DNA from: Halichondria panicea
Taxonomy: Eukaryota; Porifera; Demospongiae; Suberitida; Halichondriidae
Direction of reading: 5' to 3'
DNA: 64,000 bases
Assembly: GCF_963675165.1 (NCBI RefSeq)
Contig: NC_087381.1
Location: 248,001 to 312,000 of the forward strand
Shown: positions 32,501 to 44,300 of the stretch, piece after piece
How the letters are laid out: every line of letters begins with the position of its first letter
How positions within the stretch are numbered: position 1 is the stretch's first letter
Made by a program: the position numbers and the translations under genes
Notes under the pieces: model-generated
Told to the model about the DNA's origin: nothing
The model's database searches: none
The model's input: the letters and a program-made list of their open reading frames with translations, nothing else

Positions 32501-35500
32501 GTGTGTGTGTTCTCTCAGATGGAGGCTCGCTCAGTGGACAGACTACAGACGTTGAATAAAGGCTTTGAGAACAAGATAATAGAACTACAACAGAAGCTCA
32601 CTGACCAGGTAAGTACATGTGTACAGCACACCTACTGTAGCTATGCAGGGTGTTGGCTTATCCCAACACTGTAGTTACTGTCAGGGCAATTGGTTGTTAG
32701 AGTCTGGCTTACTCGTTAAGGTCAGGCTAGATTAATAGTTGGCTTCTCTAATACTGTAACAGTATACGTAACACAAAGATATCTTAAATACAAGACAGGG
32801 GAGGGGGACATCATCAAGATACTTTCATACACCACATATATACCCTAATAGTACAGGCCAGGGGGTGGGCTACTGCACAATGATACCTGCTATTCCATGA
32901 TTGCTACAATAACTCCTTTTCCTTCCATTTCTCAGATATCAGCCAACAACGTCCTCAGGGCTAAGTCTGATCGCCTGGAAACACAGCTCAAGTCTGCCCA
33001 CCTCCGCCACTCCACAGCACTGGAGCAGGCCACCCTCAGGCTAGCACACCTGCAGGTACACTGTGTACATGCATATCAAACAGTTACTATACTTAGTAGA
33101 AGCACGCAGTGTTAAAGCCAAAACTTGTCTAACTTCACTGTGCATTGTGTACATGTGTGTGTCACAATATTCATGCATACATTAAGTATAGACTGTGAAT
33201 ACCCCCCACACACACACACTTACCCTCACACGCACACACACACGCCCACACATGTACAGGCGGCCCTAGAGACGGCACAAGTGGCGCAGCAATCGCTTGA
33301 AGAGCAGCTAAAGTCCGAGCAACAGTCAAGCTCTTCACTGGAGGAACAACTCAACGCTGAACGAGAAAAGCACATAAAAACACTCGAAAAATTAGCGCTC
33401 CTGGAGAAAGAAAACGCGGCAAGTCATGTGATAGATCATGTGCCGAAAGAGGGTGATCATGTGATACAATCTGAAGAAATAATGAAACCACCACCTCCTA
33501 GTATTGTAGAAGATTCACTAGAAATGAAATATTCCGATTCTTTGCAAAGTCCGTTCACACTTCCACCCGTAACCAAGGCAACACAACAACAGAAAGCCAC
33601 ACCCACTAGTGCTCCGCTACACTCCACCCCCACGAAAACATTGGAATCAAAACATCGGAACAGGGCTCTGCCCGATCATATTCGTAATATGCTTTTATCT
33701 GAGAGAGATACGTCAAGGTCAAAGGTCACTAACGATACTCCATATACTGGGTACAGTGGGGTCAAAGGTGAGGGGATTTCCCTGCCAGAGGAGGCACTAA
33801 TTGGTCTGAGACAAGCGTTTGATTTGATCAATACACTGACGTCCATCAATGTACAGCTGCAAGATGAGCTAGCCCGACTGTCACAGGAGAACCTGGTGAG
33901 ACTTGTGTGTGCGTGGGCGTGCGTGTGTGTGTGGGGTAGATGGAGTAGATGGTGTTTTAAACAAATCATTTCCAACCATAAATTTTTATTTGACAAAAAT
34001 CTGCTCTTCTCCTTATTGCAATGTACGTACATTATTCACACACCCACACACATCCCGCCCACACACACACACAGACACTACGAGACGTTGCCCCACACCC
34101 TCCCTCAGCACGAAGGCAACAATCACTACCACTCACGCCACTCTCACCCCGTCACCATGATAACCCATCGCCACGACGATCATCCATCCCGTTGCGGACA
34201 CGCCCCCCTCTTGCTAACGTCTCATTGGACAGTTTAGTTGAAGCTCCGTGCATGGGAATGTTGGAATGGGAACATCGGAATGTGAAGCAAGTAGCATCCA
34301 GTCTGGTTATGGAAATAGACCCGGAGAAACTGACCAATCAAATCCCTTGCTTGCCGGCCCATATGATGTTTATGTGCTTGAGGTTTGTTGTACTGTTAAC
34401 AATAATTGCTTACTCACACGCCCACGCAACACTTTTCACACTCTCCACACACACGCCAACGCCCACACACTACAGATATGCGGACCATGTGAATAACGAG
34501 GAACAAGCTACTCAGTTTATGGAGGGTGTCGTCAACGCGTTGCATCAGGTGACCCATCGTAACCATGGAAACCTGGAGCTCCTATCGTTTTGGATGGCCA
34601 ATACGTGTCGTCTCATGCACAACATGAAACAGTTCAGCGGAGGACATGTGAGACAGTAAAATATCACTCAATACCATCTATATTTTGAGGGTATAAACTT
34701 TTGCGGAATGACCGTTAGAAAAGTTTTCGTTGATTTAATTTTCGTGGAATAGCAGCCTTTTTTTGCAGCATGCATGCATGTGATATGGGTATAAATGTTC
34801 GCGTTACATGCTTAATCAGTGAAAACTGCGAACATTTATACCCTCAAAATATACCCGCTATACGGTACACGTCAAGAGTAGGAAATTGCTGTTACTAGCA
34901 GTTCAACACTCTTACTCTTATCTACTCTTGAGTACGTATATATATATCCCACTCTCACTATTCTCTTAACCATTCTGCTTGTGGTGTTGTTAATTTGTAC
35001 TTTGTACTCTGTGTGTAGGATACGTCCTCTCATACCCTGGTGAACTTTGACCTCTCCGAGTACCACCGTATATTGACGCACAGAGCCACTGCCATCTACC
35101 ACGCTATGATAGAGTTGATACACTCACGTCTCAAGGGGCTTATTGGTATGTGTGGGTGCGTGTGTGAGGTGTGTGTGTATGGAGGTTGGAACTGCACAAA
35201 TTCCTAGAACAAATATTAAACGAACATCTTTTTATTTCAGTACCAGGCCTAGTAGAACATGAGTCTATTCCTGGCATCACATCCTCGCGTCCGATTGGCT
35301 CAAAGGGCTCGGCCGAGTCACATGATTCTCCTCTCGTTAGCGTTGATATGGTTGTCAAGGAGATTAATACCATGGTGATGACGCTACGACAGAACTATGT
35401 TGATCCAGAGATAGTCAGTCAAATCATTCGACAGGTAACATAATGTGATCTGTGATATACTGTGCAAATTTAGCGTTACTTTGAACGGCCATAAATAGTT

Positions 35501-36652
35501 CTGTTGGTCCAATAATGTTAATTGTTTGAAGCTTAATTAGAGAGAGGCCTTTCAGATGTTGTGTTCAAAGTATATTCTGGGCCTGTAATGATGGCCTTTT
35601 GAGTATACTGTACGTTAATTTTGTATAAACGCTGACACACACACAGATTTTCTTTGTCGTGAATGCCACCATGTTGAACAACCTTCTCTTGAGGAGAGAG
35701 CTCTGTCACTGGTCCAAGGGAGTGCAAATGAGGTACACACACACACACCCACACACACCCACACACCCACACACACACACATGCATCAATTGCACAAGTA
35801 ACATCATTTTCGTATGTTTTGTGCTAACGTAATGCTTCATGCAATAGTAGCCAGATAGCTACGGTACTCTTGATAGTCATTGGCTGACTATAGCAGCAAT
35901 GAATGGCCGATGATAGTTTATTTGTCAATTTGTATAGGTATAACGTCAGTCAACTTGAGGATTGGGCGCGGGACATGGGTGCCATGGCAACAGTGGCGCT
36001 AACAGAGCTACTCCCAATCGTAGAGGCCTCTAAACTGCTACAGATGAGGAAGAGCTCCACTAGTCATGCCCCGGCCATCTCTGAGCACTGCTCTCATCTG
36101 AATGCTCTGCAAGTATGTGTCTATATACCGTATAGCGGGTATACTTCGAGGGTATAAACTTTCGCGGAATGACGTGCTGTTATAAAGGTTTTCGTGGGTT
36201 TAATTTTCATGGAATAGCAGCATTTTTTGTAGCATGCATGCATGTGATATTAAATTCGTGGATATAAATGTGAACTTCGCCGCGGTACATACTTATATTA
36301 ATCAGCGAAAACCGGAACAATACCTCTTGTTTGCGATTACATTATACTATTTAGCAAACCAATTTTGAGCATTTTAATTGTTTTTTCCTGTTCATATTTT
36401 GTGCTTCTCTTTCAGGTTCAGAAGATTCTGTCGATGTATTCTCCAGCTGACGATTATGAGGAGCGTGTGCCTAGTGCTCTAATCCGATTGGTCGCTGAAA
36501 TGTGCGAGGCAGATCAAGTGGACCCCAACAACATCATGGTTGATGTTCATCGATTTTATCCAATCGAAATATCATACGTATCATGTGATGTGAGTTTCCC
36601 CACACTCAAAATTCCACACAATCTACTCGGCAAGCACATGACTGTCATGTGA
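26567..36652 (+). CDS. MYO5: Class V unconventional myosin heavy chain, 1,592 residues, 25 exons
   Basis: Exons: 26567-26584, 26654-26861, 27082-27283, 27774-27933, 28547-28772, 28993-29348, 29627-29845, 30037-30177, 30235-30441, 30590-30768, 30872-31070, 31650-31795, 31880-31945, 31999-32143, 32199-32360, 32519-32608, 32936-33055, 33260-33895, 34075-34382, 34476-34647, 35019-35145, 35241-35434, 35647-35732, 35938-36112, 36416-36652. All phases join and the total is divisible by 3. It is an actin-based cargo motor. Start MDLYTK then RVWV matches class V. P-loop GESGAGKT at 154-161, switch [11 protein letters not shown] from 206, switch II DIYGFE at 433-438, and actin-binding [13 protein letters not shown]. 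Six IQ motifs (about 735-880) bind calmodulin-type light chains. A short coiled coil follows, then a Ser/Pro linker and a C-terminal DIL cargo-binding domain ([11 protein letters not shown] to [10 protein letters not shown]). It is shorter than vertebrate MYO5A (about 1,850) because the coiled-coil region is reduced. Confidence 0.93.
26876..26920 (+). repeat. Stray copy of part of myosin exon 9 inside intron 2
   Basis: CTCTACTCCGCCCACTTGAC continuing CACACCCTCTTTCTCAAAGC occurs here in intron 2 and again at 30,272-30,312 within exon 9, where it encodes [14 protein letters not shown]. The match of more than 40 bp is exact as far as I can read. The intronic copy is followed by TAATAG and is not flanked by usable splice sites. 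Confidence 0.85.
27545..27695. repeat. Long hairpin in myosin intron 3
   Basis: TAGACATGCACTGTTTTG and GGTGTCCATGTGATTTAGAA with AGCCC on the left are mirrored by GGGCTTCTAAATCCCATAGA and CACC.CCAAAACAGTGTCTA on the right, around a small TACGTTCGAG centre. It is an imperfect palindrome of about 150 bp, MITE-like. Confidence 0.75.
28040..28400. repeat. Foldback repeat in myosin intron 4
   Basis: Copy of the AAGCTTTCAGAAAAT family, with GATTTTCTGAAAGCTTAGAG on the left arm, TTCTAAGCTTTCAGAAAATC on the right and GGACCATGGGCTATTATTCA in the centre. Confidence 0.85.
31110..31525. repeat. Foldback repeat in myosin intron 11
   Basis: Another copy of the same palindrome family, inserted in the opposite orientation (ATTTGCCAATTTGGCGATAC before AATAGCCCATGGTCCAAGGC). 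It accounts for most of the 579-bp intron between exons 11 and 12. Confidence 0.85.
34690..34868. repeat. MITE-like element (CCGTATAGCGGGTA family), myosin intron 20
   Basis: GAGGGTATAAACTTTTGCGG at one end and GAACATTTATACCCTCAAAA with CCCGCTATACGG at the other form inverted ends; the middle carries GCATGCATGCATGTGATAT. Related copies lie at 36,125-36,330 (intron 24), 44,810-44,990 (PRPF3 intron 7), and partial ones at 26,950 and 29,875. Confidence 0.8.
36125..36330. repeat. MITE-like element, myosin intron 24
   Basis: Begins ACCGTATAGCGGGTATACTT with GAGGGTATAAACTTTCGCGG and shares the GTGGGTTTAATTTTCATGGA and GCATGCATGCATGTGATATT core with the intron 20 copy. The right end is more diverged. 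Confidence 0.75.
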
Positions 36653-37006
36653 CCTACGAACTGTATTGATTGCTACGTACATGTACACTTATTCAAATTC
36701 TGTTATATATTCGTATATCGACAATATTCATTTTGTCACATGCTTTTTGCTCACATAAGATTATAATAAATTTGATATTACAAAGCTCTACAATTTTACA
36801 TAATACAATTAAACTGATAGTGGTGTTAAAAACAGAGATTAAGATTCGATAATGAACATTAAAATAATTATAGCTAATAGAACGAGGCCTTATGTAAATG
36901 ATATGACTGTACAATCGTATGTTGTATACATATTTAATAAAATAACAGATCATAATTATAATAGATGATTGGATGGTGGTATAAGTGATAAGTAATTAAG
37001 ATTCAA

Positions 37007-40000
37007 TCAAGTTCCACTTTGTCCGAACTTGAGGGTGAACTGTTGGTATCTTTCCAGGGCCTCAGGGGACACAGTTCTGTGGCTTCTCTCCAACGCTTTC
37101 AGTAGGTCAAGCAGACAAACCGGTCGTGGGCACACCTGTGTGTGTGTGTGTGTGTGTGGGTGGAGGTCTGATCTACATGTACATATATAAAAGTCGTAAG
37201 CTAATTATTGTTGAGAGAGTGTACCTGCTGAGGTAGTAGGTCGCTGATGGAGAGCGCCTCCGCCCCCACATCCACAGGGTCACAGGGCACGTACACTGGA
37301 CCACACCCACTTGGGGGAGACGACAATTCCCCTCCCTCGCTGTAGCTCTGTACACCACAAAAAATAATTATAGCAAACGCGACAAAAAATAATGTCAAAG
37401 GCCATAGAGACTTAAAGGTATACTGACATGAGTGTTGGACGTACCTTGTTGGTGGGTGTGGTTAATTTCCAGTGGGTGGTGTGCTCTAGTTCTCGTACTG
37501 GTTCCATGAGAGCATCCGCCACACACGTGGCTATATCACTGCCAGAGAATCCTGTGGAGGGGTTTTGTATTGTAAGATTATATATAATTAAAGGGACATA
37601 ACGTACCGTCAGTCTGACAGAGGAGGGTGTCCCAGTCAGCCTTGGTCATGTGACAGGGGGTGTGGCTTAAGTGCAGCGAGAAAAGCTGCTGCCGTGCTGT
37701 CCTGAGCATAATTATATAATGACCATTCCAAAATAAATAGAGAAATTTGCTTTCATACTCCATACCTATTTGGTAGTGGTATATAAATGCGTCTCTGACA
37801 TCGTCTAATGAAGGCGGGGTCTAGTTCCCACGGAGTGTTGGTGGCACACAACAGGAACACACCCCCTCCACCAGTAAGAGGCGTGTCTGCTCCTTCCATC
37901 TGTATAGGGTAAGTTAAATACAGGTTTATAATGCGAGGTTAACCGATTGTAAATGACACTGTACAAGCATTGATTGCGTTTCTAACTATTGCAAATTGCA
38001 TGCAAAGGGACGGGAAATGGCATGCTCACTCTGCGCGTGTCTTTAGATTGCAATTAAAATCACCACATTGTAAGCCCGATATATGGTAGTCACCTGACGT
38101 AGCAGCTCAGTCTTGACCCTGCGTGTGTGTTCTTCCTCACTGGAGTTACGTGCTCTACACAGACTGTCCACTTCGTCAATAAACACTACCTACAGTGGAA
38201 TGCATGGGCGTATGTGTGTGTGTGTGTGTGTGGAGTGGGCGGTATGAACACGCACCGATTGACCATGCCGTTTTCTAGCATGTTGAAACAAGTCTCGGAT
38301 GATCCTGAATATAAAAACAAAATTAAGCATAAAAAGTTGAACTCTTATAAGCTATTAATTTACTGTATACTTAATACAGTTGGATCGAGCACCTACTTTG
38401 ATGATCATGTGATGCACTATAGCTATGTACTTCATTCCATGGCCATGCAACATTGTCAATCATGCAACTAACTACAAACAATTTTGAATAAGCTCTAAAT
38501 TTATTAAAACCTTCCCCTCACTTCTCCCTCACTTCTCGCTCTCTCCCACCCAGCTCGAGAGAAGGTCCGAGGAAGAAACACAATAAAAAGTGGACTCTGC
38601 TTCACTGCTCACTGCCTGTGCCAGTCGCGTCTTGCCTGTGTGATAGTGTGACAAGTGTGAGGGGGGCACTTAAGTAATTGCATGGGACTTTGTCTAGTCT
38701 TTGAACGGCCATAATTTGTGTTGCAAAGAAGATCCCATTTCAAAGATTTTCTGAGAGCTTAATTTTGTCAGGGCCCTAATTTGTCATTTTCCAGCCTTGG
38801 ACATGGTATCGCCAAATTTGTAAATACTTTTATCTAGCTCTCAAATGTGATTTTTGATGACACCATTTGAACTTTTTTTTTTTTAACTTTCAGAAAATCC
38901 AAAAAAATTTGACATTGGATCCATGAAATTCAAGTTATAGCAGCCGAAAGAATCCCTGAACCATCGAATAAAACAGGGTGAAGTTGAACATCTTTCAGCA
39001 GCCTTAACTTGAGTACCGTTGATCCAATGTCAAAAATTTTATAATATTCTGAAAGCTTAGAAAAATACCTTTCAAATGATGTGTTGCAATCCAAAATTTT
39101 GCTAGGGCCCTAATTTGTCATTTTTCGGCCTCGGACCGTGGGCTATTATTCATGGTATCGCCAAATTGGCAAATACTTTTATCTCTCAAATGTGATTTTT
39201 GATGACACCATTTGAACTCTTTTTTTCTAAGCTTTCAGAAAATCCCCCAAAATTTGACATTGGATCCACGGAATTTAAGTTATGGCAGCCGAAAGAATCA
39301 ATAAAACAGGGTGAAGTTGAACATCTTTCAGCAGCCTTAACTTGAGTACCGTTGATCTAATGTCAAAAATTTTTAAATGTTCTGAAAGCCTAGAAAAATA
39401 CCTTTCAAATGATGTGTTGCAATCCAAAATTTTGCCAGGGCCCTGATTTGTCATTTTTCGGCCTCGGACCGTGGGCTATTTATTATTCATGGTATCACCA
39501 AATTGGCAAACACTTTTATCTCTCAAATGTGATTTTTGATGACACCATTTGAACTCTTTTTTTCTAAGCTTTCAGAAAATCCCCAAAAATTTGACATTGG
39601 ATCCACGAAATTCAAGTTATGGCAGCCGAAAGAATCCCCGAACCATCGAATAAAACAGGGTGAAGTTGAACATCTTTCAACAGCCTTAACTTGAGTACCG
39701 TTGATCCAATGTCAAAAATTTTATAATATTCTGAAAGCTTAGAAAAATACCTTTCAAATGTTGTGTTGCAATCCAAAATTTTGCCAGGGCCCTAATTTGT
39801 CATTTTTCGGCCTCGGACCGTGGGCTATTATTCATGGTATCGCCAAATTGGCAAATACTTTTATCTCTCAAATGTGATTTTTGATGACACCATTTGAACT
39901 CTTTTTTTCTAAGCTTTCAGAAAATCCCCCAAAATTTGACATTGGATCCACAGGATTCAAGTTATGGCAGCTGAAAGAATCCCCAAACCATTAAACAGGG

Positions 40001-40528
40001 GGGGGAGGGTTATAGTTGAACATTTTTTAATAGCCTTAACTTGAGTACCGTTCCATCTAATGTCAAAAATGTTCTGAAAGCTTAGAAGGAGACCTTTAAA
40101 ATGGGATGCTAAATTCTCATTTAGAACATGGCCAAATGTTCTATTTTTGGCCAATGCCCAATAGTATTTTGTCAAAATGGATGGTATTTGATTTGAAGGT
40201 ACCAACTGAAAGAGCTTCTTCAAGCTTTCAGAAAATCGCAAAATAATTGAAATTGAGTCAAAGTTATGGCCATTCAAAAATTGGATGCTAAGACAAAGCT
40301 CAGAGAACTAGTAAGACAATACATGTACACTGTAGCTCTTACCCGTTCCAGGTGGTCCATAGAGTAGGACACATCTCCAGGGGCGACGCCCACCTGTGAA
40401 GAGATGAGGATATTGTAGAGGCAGAATAATGGCTTCTCTCAGAGCCTGTTTTGCGAAGGAGAGTCCGGCCACACCCTCAAAACATATCCCACCCCCACCC
40501 ATTATTGTGTCCTCTATAGCTGACTGCC

Positions 40529-40593
<65 letters not shown>

Positions 40594-41198
40594 AGATCAA
40601 TAGCATGGGGATTTACAACAAAAAAAACACTACACTGCACTCACCGTTTCTCCTGACCATCGTCCCCCTGGCCACTAGTATGGCTGGCCACACTGCCTCC
40701 TGTGGCTTGCACCATGCCCAGGGGAGGAGCTCTATACTCCGCTCTCTCTAACTGCCTCTTCTTAGCTAGTAGCACTTCACGGTGACCCGACAATGTACCA
40801 GCCAGCTGCTCCAGTGCTTCCTGTGACATGGGTGTGTGTGTGTGGGTGTGAGGGGGGTGCTCTTAACCGAGGATTAAAGATGCTGCGTACATGTACGTAG
40901 TGGTGGTTTCAATATTACTTTTCTAACAGAGTTCGTTTCCACGAGTACCAGTTCTCGTACGTCACTAGCGCAGGCCTCAATGTCAGACAGAAATTTGTTG
41001 ATGTCCACATTTTCCGTCTTTTTACTCTCGTATGTGGCAGACTCGAGCCTGTGGATAGATAGAGGTGATAAAGAAGAAGTAGAAGAAGAAAGTTATTCGT
41101 CGTTTTACCATCTTACAGCACCTGCAAAAATGTATGTTAACTGTAGAGAGAGAATATTAGCAAGTGTGTAGACCCTCACCTTGATATTTAGCTAACAT
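37007..41198 (-). CDS. VPS4-like AAA ATPase, 455 residues, 13 exons
   Basis: Exons from the start: 41180-41198, 41122-41140, 40919-41048, 40645-40820, 40343-40530, 38533-38635, 38256-38304, 38094-38189, 37766-37899, 37607-37701, 37445-37551, 37225-37347, 37007-37135; all phases join. VPS4 disassembles ESCRT-III polymers on membranes. The AAA core matches VPS4: [40 protein letters not shown] with KT (Walker A near 172-179), [17 protein letters not shown] (Walker B, 229-238), [26 protein letters not shown] with both Arg-finger positions, GFSGSDIA, and a C-terminal helix TLKFGQ. The VPS4 MIT domain is not recognisable; the first about 115 residues look like coiled coil. The first two exons are 19 nt each and inferred only from phase and splice sites, so the N-terminus is the uncertain part. 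The PRPF3 start lies 120 bp away, divergent. Confidence 0.85.
38695..40300. repeat. Tandem array of foldback repeat, units of 333-350 bp
   Basis: GTGAAGTTGAACATCTTTCA starts at 38,978, 39,311 and 39,660, with diverged partial units before and after. Each unit is a complete palindrome element of the AAGCTTTCAGAAAAT family. The array fills most of the 1.7-kb intron between VPS4-like exons 38533-38635 and 40343-40530. Elsewhere the family occurs as single or at most double copies. Confidence 0.9.
40532..40592. repeat. (GT)n microsatellite next to a splice acceptor
   Basis: About 30 GT units on +. On the coding (minus) strand this is (CA)n ending directly in the CAG acceptor of the P-loop exon of the VPS4-like gene. 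Confidence 0.95.
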
Positions 41199-41318
41199 TG
41201 CTCGAGCTCATAGTTACTTGCATGCTGCATGCAGCTGATATAGGCCAAAGAGTTTAGTTAGGTAATGGTCGTTTGTTAACGATCTTTACCTATTACGATT
41301 TTCCAACGTCCCAAAGAG
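41199..41318. promoter_or_regulatory. 120-bp bidirectional promoter region, VPS4-like / PRPF3
   Basis: Only 120 bp separate the inferred start codons of the two divergent genes. The interval contains TGCATGCTGCATGCAGC and TTAGTTAGGTAATGG, with no clear TATA box. If the VPS4-like N-terminal exons are wrong, the gap would be larger (up to 270 bp from 41,048). Confidence 0.5.
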
Positions 41319-44300
41319 ATGTTGTCAAAGACAGAGCTTGAGGAGCTCCGTCCATGGGTGGCTGAGACGGTGCAAAACACGCTAGGGTACTCGCAAGATG
41401 CGCTAGTCATTACAGCGCTCGATTGCATTTCAAAGAACCTAAGCAGGCAGTCTACTACGGGTGAGCTAACCACGTGGTGTGTTGTAAGGGAGGCTTCGTG
41501 CTATTTGATCTGCATATTGATGATTTGACTGTAGCTAAATCTTATACCAGTAGAGGGAGGGACATCTTGTAGTTTGTGTCTTTTTTTTTTATTTACGCTT
41601 AAGTATCAATTGTCAGGCTCGTTATTTATCGTCCCCCAGCTTTAATTACGGACTACGTTAATCGCTCCATCCATAATTATGACGAGTATACTTGGCGAAG
41701 AGGCAACTCAACTATTAATTAATTATTACCAATGTTTAATTTGATGATGACATGCAATAATCCTCACGTACTTGATTTGCCAAATCATCAAAATTACGCT
41801 AAATTTACCTGCTATAATTATTATGGTATATCACTGTCTCAGACCAACTGGCACATTACCTTGCCAAGGAGGCGCCTAACTTCGTGGCTACTCTATACAA
41901 GAAGGTGTTGGAACTAAAGACGGCCAAGCTCATGTCAGCAAGCTTCACCAGTGCAAAGAAGCGCACTCTTGAACCTGGAGAAGACGAGGAGTTTGGCAAT
42001 GATGAGAAACCACCAGGTTAGAGAAGTTAGTGCCTCTAAAGTTACGGTTGTTCAAAAATGGAAATTTTGGCACTTATTATAATAATTGCAATGGGATGTC
42101 CTAGTTTTAGCATCTTTGAATGGCCATAACTTTAGTTCTAATGATCCAATTTCAATGATTTTCTGGTTTTCTGAAAGCTTAAAAAGAGCTCTTTAAAATA
42201 GTATGTTCAACTCTCAATTTTGCAACATGACCAAATTTCCCATTTTCGGCTAATGACCATGGGCTATAATCCATGGTGGTACGGCTAACTTAGAAAATAC
42301 TTTTATCTCTCGAATATCAACTTTGATGTTACCATTTGAAAGGTCTCTTTCTAAGCTTTCAGAAAACTATAAAAATGTTGACTTTCGATCCACAGAATTC
42401 AAGTTATGGTAGCTGAAAGATTCTCAAAATCATTAATTAAACGGAGGGGGGGGGGGTGTCTTTCAACAGCCATAACTTCAGTACCGTTGATCCAATGTCA
42501 AAATTTTTATGATTTTCTGAAAGCTTAGAAAATTACCTTTCAAACAATGTGTTTCAATCCAAAATTTCATTGGGGCCCTAATTTGTCATTTTTCGGCCTC
42601 GGACCATGGGCTATAATAATCCATGGTATTGCCAAATTGGCAAATACTTTTATCTCTCCAATATCAACTTTGATGGTACCATTTGAAAGGTCGCTTTCTA
42701 AGCTTTCAGAAAAACCTAAAATTTTGCTCCTTTTAAGCTTTCAGAAAACCATAAAATCATTGAAATTGGGTCACCAGAACTAAAGTTATGGCCGCTCAAA
42801 AAATATTAACTGTTCATACTTCCCACTCGTAGATTCTAAAAAGAAGCGAGCGAGTCGCTTTGCTGCCTCAGAAGATGAAGCCGCACCTCCTGATATTCAG
42901 CAGCTCCTCGAGAACACGAGGCGACAAATTGAAGAGAGGAAAAAGCAAACTCAAGCCATGCTCATTCAAACAAGAGCTCAGGTGATCCAGTCATGTGACA
43001 ATGCTCTCGTTAATTGTTGAATTATTTGTCAGAATTCGATTGTTTTGCTGAACTATTTTACGTACATACTTATATATATTATATTTTTCTCTCCAGGGTC
43101 TCATAAATAATAAATTGTATAAAATATCGTCCATAGTGACTGTTTTGCTATCTGTGCCGTGTTTTTTCCCTCCAGGTTCCCACCAATGTCCTCCCAGGTG
43201 TGGTACCCAGTCTTCTCCCCACTACCCCCCACTACCCTCAGGCCCCCGCTCCGTCCCCGGCAAGTCTTGACCCTGGGGCCATGGACAAGGCTAAGAGAAT
43301 GAGCGAGGTACTGCATACATTGTGTATAATAGTGTATTGTAATAGATATAGCATGAAACCGAGTGTTTTATGTTCATTAAAATTACTATTATGATTAACT
43401 CCTTGCTCCCTGGTTATTCATGTACACTGTACACTTTAGTTGCAGGCGCGTATTCAGAGCCAGCTGATGCAACAGCCCGGCCTGCTCTCAGGGAACAAAG
43501 CTTCCTCCGTCAAACCCACACCACTCATCCTAGATAAGGAAGGAAGAACAGTGGATAATCTAGGCAGAGCTATACAACTATCAGTTAGACAGCCGACACT
43601 CAAGGTAAACCACCCACCATGCATGAGAGGTTCATATAAGTTATGTGATATAAAAAGCTTTTCACTGGAAATAATGCAGTGAAGTAATAATAGCTACTAT
43701 AGTTTTATGAGAATTTTAAAATTAAAAATGGTATCCATTTTACTTCTCCCCCCCCCCCCCCCACACACACACACACCGCTCACACCACACAGGCAAACAT
43801 CCGTGCTCAGCAGAGGGCCACGTTCCGTCAGATCACAGAGAAGAAGACGAGTGTGAAAGAAGTGGAGCGTGTGGAGGGGGCGTTTGTTGATGGACGAGTG
43901 AGACAGGGCGTGGCGGGGAGGACCAAGAAACAACTCGCCTTCAATGAACCAGGTGCGTGGACTGTGTCTAGTGTAGCATCTTTGAATGGCCATGGTTTTC
44001 TGCCTACCACTGAATCTGTTTAACAGTGTTATACTATAAAAGGGACCGTTTCAGGTTACTGGGTGGAGGGTGGGCTTTAGGTAACTTCAGCCATACTATG
44101 CCAGTATCTAGATAGTGGCACAGTTCAAGGCTTGACCTGTGCCATATGGCAGATATTGGCACAGTGCTTCCTTTGATCTGCCCACTCAAAATGTGGTAGC
44201 CATGGCAGTGATGCAACATGCCATATACTGAGCACTGGATTGCTTTGATCTGCCCACTCACTGGGCAACAAGGGCTATATATATAAAGCCCGTGGTATTT

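Noticed and set aside
40429..40751. Val/Cys repeat open frames over the GT microsatellite
   Set aside because: Translation of a simple repeat; the real exons here are on minus (VPS4-like).
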